Assembly: GCA_039720395.1 (NCBI GenBank)
Contig: CM077826.1
Location: 33,998,687 to 34,062,686, forward strand
Direction of reading: 5' to 3'
From: Liquidambar formosana
Taxonomy: Eukaryota > Streptophyta > Magnoliopsida > Saxifragales > Altingiaceae
DNA: 64,000 nucleotides
This document shows, one piece after another, positions 58,300 to 64,000 of this stretch. How positions within the stretch are numbered: the first letter of the stretch is position 1; the number at the start of each line of letters is the position of its first letter. A program made the position numbers and the translations under genes. The notes beneath the pieces were generated by a model, which was not told where the DNA came from, ran no database searches, and saw nothing but the letters and a program-made list of their open reading frames with translations.

Positions 58300-60024
58300 C
58301 CCCCTTATGCTTCAGCACAAGGGGAGCCACTTTATGCATTAATACTTGAGTGTTTGAGAGAGAGTAAGAGAGAGAGACTTGAAGGAGAGCTGGAGTTCTT
58401 GCTGTAGCCTTGGAGAACATTGATTGAAGACATCCACAAGAACAAGAGAGAGTTCATACAGCAGCAAGGAAAGCTCCCTAAAGGTATTCTCTTTCTCTAT
58501 TCAAGCTTAAACTAAGGTATCATGTAGGATAGCTCTATTGCATGCCATGCTTATGATTTCTACCATGGATTGAGGCTTCTATTAGCTAATACATGTGATA
58601 ATGATGATGTTCATGATGAGTTTTGCATACTTTAGAGTTAGTTCATAGGTTTCAATGTATAGTTATGATTCTTGTGCCTCTGTTGTCCTTGTACTAGGAT
58701 AGGGTTATAGCATGTTAGTGTTAGGGTTTTTTTTATCATGTTTTATTGCTTTAGCTAGTTAATATGTATGATTTAAGTTCTGCTTAGTTTGGTTTTAGTA
58801 TGTGTGGAGTATGTTTGGTGTGTTTTTAAGCATATTTGTGAGTTTAGGGCTGTTAGTGTCCTTATTTTATGTTGGTTTCCATACAGCATGTTAGTTTAAG
58901 CTTTTTCATTGGTTTTTCTTCATAGTTGCTGTGTATGTTTTACATATGGAGTAAATATGATATTTTTGCATGCATGTTAGTTCATTTTAGGGTTTTTATG
59001 CATAATATGGTTCTAGGATTGTGTTAGGGCTTATGAAAGTTTGTTGTTTTTGTTATTGGCATGTTTAGTGGATGATTTTAGGCCATAATACTATTCTGTC
59101 CAGATTTGCATGTTAGTGTTTTTGCATGGTTTTGAGCACGTGTAAGGGTGCAAATAGGTGTGGTAATTGTCCTATGGCAAATAGGGCTGCCAATGCTTGA
59201 AATGGCTAATGCTTGGAGCAATTGCGCTCAGATAAGCGGGTGTGAAGGTGCCCCAATTCACCTCCCTTCCTTAACTCTTTCTCTTCTCCCTCTTTAGGGT
59301 TATTTCCTAATATGAGTTTATGGTATAATTAGAGGTTTCCTTATTAAATAAAATTCTGGTTTTTGTTAAAGTTTCCATTTTGTGGGTTTCTTTCCAAAAT
59401 CAAACTTGGTTTATCTATCATAGTCAATTCTTTTTTTCAAATAAGGAAACCTAGGTTTTTTACCATAGGTTTGTATTAGGATTTAACCCTATTTCTAATC
59501 AAACTACGTGGACTTTGATCCATGTATTTCATTGCATGGTACGTAGGCGCTCTTCGTGAGGCTCAAATCCGTTCTAGGATCCAAGCATCCTAGGTTTCTT
59601 TTTGTTTTGTTTTCTTTTTCTTTATTTTCTGTTTTTGTTTGTTTATTATGCATGGATGAATGAATGAAATATATGATATGCATGCAATTCTTGTGATGAT
59701 ATACTTGCTGATTTTTGTATGGAAAGATCTTAATTTAGCCCAAATAAACCGAGAAACCGAAAGGGTGACATGGGTGCCTATAGGCTTTGCCTAGAACCTT
59801 CCCATGTCATAACTTAGCCTTCGAATCCTCGATTTCTTTGGTTTCCAAAAGACTGTTTTGCCTTTCCTTTTTAAACATGGAGTCATTATTTCGTTTTCTT
59901 AAAACAAAATTGATTTTTAGGGTTTTCCTTGTTTCCTTTAAAAAATAAGGTGGCGACTCCTTTTTTTTTTGTTTTCAAACCTATTTTCTTTTCAATCCTT
60001 ATGGGCCATTTTCCGGGGTTCACA

Positions 60025-60029
60025 CATAC
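60025..60029. other. Target-site duplication CATAC, right
   Basis: Partner of 41185-41189. Confidence 0.9.
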
Positions 60030-60990
60030 GATTTCAGCTCTTACTCTACTAATTATATACATTTCAATCACTCATTTTATTGGTAAAATCACCAAAAAAA
60101 ATTTCAATGCCTTGGCCAAAGCCCTAATTGTTCTTCCGTGGTTCTGCTGTCAGCCAGGGTAAATGGTAAGTGTAGGATGCAATGAAAGGTTAGTTTGTTG
60201 TAGGTGCAACATTTCACAACATCTCAGATGCCATGAGTCGGCTTCTTGTCAAACATTGGTTATGATGTAGTTATATTAAGGAACCCTGGTTTTTGGTTGG
60301 AGACGAAGGAGTGTTCCTAATAGGTTTAAATTTTTCCATTTGGTACTGACATCCCTAATCTTAATATTGGCATATGCATGAGAAGTACCAATCAAGCTAA
60401 AGTCATCTCCTACGCCGTCTTTAAAGTCAATGTCGGGACAAACCAATATTGCCATGGTCAGGAGCTAAGATCTATGATTTTCTATAATCTCCACAAGACC
60501 AAATTTAAGCACTTGTGCCCAAAATCCCAAAAGTTATTGCTTTGATCCAAAAAATTAAGAAATAACAATTTGAATAACATCAGAAAAACACAAAGTTGCT
60601 ACTAAAAAAATAGATTTACTGCAAAAGTAGTTTCCAGTAACACAAAAGATCCAAATCTATTAAAAGAATTGATGGTCATAACATGTTTGATTTTCAAACA
60701 AAGTTACATGTAACTCTTAACGAATTATATCCCTTTATTAAGTACATCATCAAATCAATCCAAGAAAGCAACTACATATCAACTGAAATGGTTGCCTTGC
60801 ATGTCTTTTTGTTGTGACTTTCCATTTGTTTGCATCTGCTACATCTTATTTGGTTCACTTTCTCTCATTTGAATGGAATTCTCTTTATCTTAGGCCTTCC
60901 CAGTTGTTTTTTTGACAATGGGGCTAAAATAATAAATCCAGCAGTTGGAAAATTGGGTTGACCAACTGTAGGAATAGGATATATACTCCC
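60030..60990. repeat. Long inverted repeat, outer part of the right arm
   Basis: Reverse complement of about 39895-40852. Landmarks in both arms are GAGTTACATGTAAC, GCTTTGATCC and CCATGGTCAGGAG. See the left arm for the reconstruction. Confidence 0.9.
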
Positions 60991-61190
60991 TGAATATGCT
61001 AATTGGAAATTGTCTTCATGAAAGTACATCTCAACATATTCATTCAAATTCCGGCCACACTTATGAATCACTGCAACAACATATGCACAAGGAAATCCGT
61101 TGCACTACCATTGGAAACAAAAACCTGTCCGCCTATGAATATCAATTGATACTGATGGATGTGAGTGAACTTCAAATATATCATTGCTTG
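60800..61190 (-). pseudogene. MULE transposase C-terminus with SWIM zinc finger, right arm and beyond
   Basis: The - strand reads VSIDIHRRTGFCFQW, a TAG, CNGFPCAYVVAVIHKCGRN, then YVEMYFHEDNFQLAYSG, SIYPIPTVGQPNF, LGRPKIKRIPFK and the CCHC knuckle. The C..C..H-type SWIM finger (with Tyr at the His position) followed by a YxxxYxxxxYRxxYSG-like segment is the C-terminal layout of MuDR-type transposases. The SWIM part lies outside the inverted repeat. The TAG, the TGA after FK and the missing DDE domain make it dead. Confidence 0.78.
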
Positions 61191-61727
61191 AAACATGTAC
61201 TTAAAACATAGCTAAATAAAACCATCTAGTATTTTCCCTTGTTTTGATAATTATGAACAAAAAAAATCTCAAAGAGAAATAACTACATATGAGATGAAAT
61301 CGTGCAACAAAGGGAACTATGTATGAGATGAATTGCACATGAACAAAAAAAAAAAATCAACACAAAGAGAAACTTACTGACGATCAAAGCTCCAAATCAC
61401 AGCAGAGGAAGCACAATCTAGACCAACACGATGCAGTGAGAACCTGAAGCTCCTACAAATCCAACTCACAGGCTTGCGAAAATGGAGAAAAACCACAAAA
61501 ATTTGCAATCACAAGCTTCGATTTCAAAGAACCCGTCACAGACTTCATATAGGAAGCTTTTCTATTACAGGGGCAAAATCGCCATTTAAAATTTTTTTTT
61601 GCTCACTCAAGCATGAAACGGTGCAGTTTTGATTGCATTTTAGACTTGAGGCATTATAAGATTAGTGTGTGGACTTAAGGCTTTAAAAGTCTTAAAAAGT
61701 GTACTACACGCTAATTTCCCCTTAAAA
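61191..61727. mobile_element. 5' terminal region of the right-hand MULE
   Basis: Non-coding DNA between the transposase remnant and an abrupt border at about 61727, where a copia gag is cut. The last 100 bp carry GTGGACTTAAGG and AAAGTCTTAAAAAG words reminiscent of the other MULE ends here. The border is inferred from the broken gag frame. Confidence 0.5.
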
Positions 61728-62553
61728 CAATTGCCTCTCTTTTTCTCCTTGAATTCTTTGTTTTCCGGTTTCTTGAACCAATTGTCAAAATTTTTATGAG
61801 ATTTCTTCCCAAGTCTTCCCTTAGGTGCTCTTCCATCCTTGGTCTCAATGAGGTTAGCTTTAGAGTATGCCTCTTTGGCTTTCTCATTTTGGTCTCGAAG
61901 TCTATTAGCCTCTTCAATTCGGATATGAATGACAAGATCCTCAAGGACATATCTTCTCTCTTATGTTTCAAAGTCATTTTATATTCTTTCCAAGAAGGCG
62001 GTAATTTTTTAATAAGAGTTGCAGATTGAAAACCTTCATCAATTACCATACCCTCTTTAAGTAATTCACTTACAAGATGTTGGTATTCATAAATTTGTGC
62101 AGAAACTGGTTTTTCATCTACCATTTGAAAATCTAAAAAGTTGTCAACAGCAAATTTTTTAGTTCCAACATCTTCAATGGTGTACTTTTTCTTAAGAACG
62201 TCCCAAATTTCTTTAGCATTTTTGTAACCACAATAAACATCATAAAATTCATTTGCCATACCATTTAAAATATAATTCCTACAAAGATGGTTGGCCTTGT
62301 CCCATATCCGAATTGAATGAGACCGAGCAGGCTTAAGAAGTTCATCATCAGCTCTTGGGTTTGTAAGCACAAACTCAACATGCATGGTCTCCAAAATAAA
62401 TAAAAGTTTCGAACTCCATCTCTTGTAATTGGTTCCATAAAATGTTTCCAATTTTGTAATATCCGGAACTTGAGTGACGATATCATCCATTGTGCAAATC
62501 AGTTTCAACATTGTTGAAAATATTGCACAATGAGATATAGAATTACACTCCAA
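61728..62553 (-). pseudogene. Copia-type gag (UBN2-like), truncated
   Basis: The - strand from ATG at 62553 encodes LETFYGTNYKRWSSKLLFIL, then IWDKANHLCRNYILNGMAN, AKEIWDVLKKKYTIEDVGTK, FLDFQMVDEKPVSAQIYEYQ and LIKKLPPSWKEYKMTLKHKR. This is the UBN2-type gag of plant Ty1/copia elements. A frame change near 61880 leads to NWFKKPENKEFKEKKRGNCF, the start of the zinc knuckle. There homology is cut by the MULE border. Protease, integrase and RT are absent. Gag would package the RNA, but this copy cannot. Confidence 0.85.
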
Positions 62554-63215
62554 ATATTACAAATTCTTGAAGATACAAATAACCAAAACTAAAAATAAAA
62601 GGAATGACTTATCGCGGTCGGCTGAAGCATGGAAAAGAACCGTTGTCCTTGAAACTGATTTTGCCCCCTCGAGAAATCTTCTGGGGCAGTCAGGGTTGTG
62701 GCGGCCGGTCTCCAAGATTCGATAGCCTAAAGCGTACTGGTAAGTGCGCACTCACGATACCGGGTCGCAGGGAAAGTATACAACCCAACCCAACTCACTT
62801 TTTTTAAACAAATGAAAATTAGAGAGATTGAGATAGAGGTTTTGAACATGTATATATATAACTAAAAAATGCTGAAGATATATATATTAAAATAACGTGG
62901 ATTTGGCCAGCTCAAAACCAAACACCACACAGACCAATTGCAAAATAATGATATCAATTATATATTATTAAAATAAAGAACCTGAATTTATGTAGAAATA
63001 TATTACAACAAAAGTCTAAACGGCTATATGATTTAATTGCATTGGGAAGACAACAAGAGCCGTTCCATTTTTTATAGCAATAAAGTCCAAACGGTTCAAA
63101 AGACATCAAACGTACAGTAATTGAAAATCTTCGCAAAACAGGTTTCCAAAGGACATGTAAGGGAATTTCTAGAGTATACCCACTCACACTAAATAAGAGG
63201 TGTTCTCACATATAT
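62554..63215 (-). mobile_element. Probable LTR/leader of the copia element
   Basis: DNA upstream of the gag ATG with an LTR-like block (62600-62770) resembling 17440-17540 and an AT-rich U3-like remainder. On the - strand a TGTGAGAACACC start at about 63215 is possible. No primer-binding site or target duplication is certain. Confidence 0.4.
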
Positions 63216-64000
63216 ATTAATATTTGAATCATATTAAAATAAAAACTAACAATGTGGACTTGAGCCCAAACGCCCCTTTAAAAATTTTATAAATCCAAAC
63301 CCATTTATCCCGGGTGGGTTTGGGTTGGAATTGCCAGTCCTACCTAACCCTAACCTTAGTGAACAGTATGTAAGATAAAATATTGAAGATTACAGTTAAT
63401 AAAAAAATAAAATAAATCAGAGGTGCGTTTTGGTTGGGTGGAAATGGAATTCAAATTTATGTGGGTATCTTAGCCAATGAGTAGGAGATGCCATGGGATT
63501 GGAATTTCAATTCTTAAGTATCATCAAGCTTTAAAACTGATTTTGAGGCATTTCCAGTTTCCAAAATCCAACGTTTGAATTTACAGAATATATAAAGATA
63601 TAATATGTCTAAATCAAATTACAGCGTACCTATACAGAAGGGATTGAAGGAGCAAAGAAGTCAGAGCAAAATGGAGCTCTGTCGTCAAAGACGGTCAAGA
63701 GCGCCACAGCCGCCTAATGAAGTGTTTCGCCTTGCAATTGCTATACAGAGAGGGCTTGAGATGGGAATCGAGTAACCTGTTCGGCACTAATGGGCCGGGT
63801 TTGGGAAAATGGTGAGTGGGTCGAGTTTGATGAGGCTTTGACAAAGTTGAGAGGTTTCAAATTCGGGGCGGGTTCAGATTCGAATAAATTTTTGCATAAT
63901 TTCCATGTATATACTCTTTTTATGAGGTTAACCTCAAAGTTATGTGTGAGGTCACTCTCTAAGATTCTATCCGATTCGTATTTTGTGAAGTTAACCATTG
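63216..64000. other. Terminal intergenic stretch
   Basis: No gene, TIR or LTR is recognised. The - strand frame 63741-63998 has no family resemblance. The stretch could be the flank of a gene beyond the window. Confidence 0.4.

Larger units (their letters stand above)
41190..60024 (+). mobile_element. Tat/Ogre-type Ty3/Gypsy retrotransposon, 18.8 kb, degraded
   Basis: The element starts TGTCACATCC, ends GGGGTTCACA and is flanked by CATAC. In order it has: 5' LTR (41190 to about 42378, incomplete), gag-pro (43189-46524), an intron-like gap, pol (46688-50065), two antisense host-like genes (50365-51652 and 52110-54839), a hairpin-rich tandem array (about 55494-57165) and the 3' LTR (57304-60024). 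RT, RNase H, a second RNase H and then integrase is the arrangement known for the Tat lineage. Stops and one frameshift kill the coding regions. The large size, extra genes and 3' tandem array also fit this lineage. Confidence 0.9.
57304..60024 (+). repeat. 3' LTR, 2721 bp
   Basis: It begins TGTCACACCC and ends GGGGTTCACA against the CATAC duplication, so its borders are sure. The first 1187 bp match the 5' LTR. The last 1.5 kb is unique in this window and includes GGTGGCGACTCC near 59950, a word common near the end of plant Gypsy LTRs. A GC palindrome lies at 58014-58093 and a TATA box at 58292. The polypurine tract just upstream (GAGAGG) is weak. Confidence 0.88.

Noticed and set aside
39895..61727. 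A single giant MULE with internal Gypsy cargo
   Set aside because: The Gypsy element has its own CATAC duplication inside one arm, and the left arm has no outer TIR of its own (another MULE abuts), so an inverted duplication followed by insertion explains it better.
63741..63998. 85-residue - strand frame at the window edge
   Set aside because: No family resemblance. It is open at the edge by chance as far as can be seen.

Overview
The window is nuclear DNA of a eudicot plant. The genes have short exons with GT..AG introns, the intergenic DNA is AT-rich, and most of the sequence is nested transposable elements (TEs). No bacterial or organellar signature, rRNA, tRNA gene or CRISPR array is visible. 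Four host genes look functional from sequence alone: the last exon of a clade-A PP2C phosphatase (579-913, +), a four-exon RNA polymerase I subunit A49 gene (2374-9586, -), an intronless MAPKKK-type kinase (14659-15753, -) and a SURF6/Rrp14 ribosome-biogenesis gene (27184-28248, -). Two of them, RPA49 and SURF6, act in nucleolar rRNA production. I see no operon-like or cluster logic beyond that.

Broken host genes are a 5' fragment of RPA49 (18020-18148, -), a 5'-truncated AWPM-19/PM19-like membrane protein with a TAG stop (22378-22894, +) and a three-exon ABCC (MRP) transporter fragment that stops just after Walker A (34343-35228, +). About 2.1 kb containing the RPA49 promoter and first codons is duplicated at 18.0-22.0 kb, and a MULE with a clean 9-bp target duplication later split that copy.

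Mobile elements with visible boundaries include a 298-bp SMART/TRIM (4751-5048), a 5'-truncated LINE (6.7-7.76 kb), a hAT MITE (15991-16691), a MULE (18413-20136), a second MULE with a 10-bp target duplication that carries a Tourist-like MITE (32681-34293 and 33572-33992), a related MULE (37340-39893) and a TIR element at 28524-32028.

The right third is the most unusual part. An inverted duplication of the 3' end of a MULE transposase gene has arms of about 1.05 kb (39895-40948 against 41096-41189 plus 60030-60990) and a 147-bp loop. An 18.8-kb Tat/Ogre-type Ty3/Gypsy element (41190-60024, target duplication CATAC) split its right arm. The element has gag-pro, an intron-like gap, and RT, RNase H, a second RNase H and integrase. 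It also has two host-like antisense genes (DUF7745-like and a seven-exon plant-mobile-domain gene) and a roughly 1.7-kb array of about 92-bp repeats. Each array repeat holds two hairpins whose stems differ by compensatory changes. A GC-rich palindromic module occurs four times, once in each LTR and once upstream of each antisense gene. The element is dead: almost all its stops look like C-to-T or G-to-A changes, and the 5' LTR has lost its U5 end and primer-binding site. A truncated copia gag and LTR-like sequence close the window.
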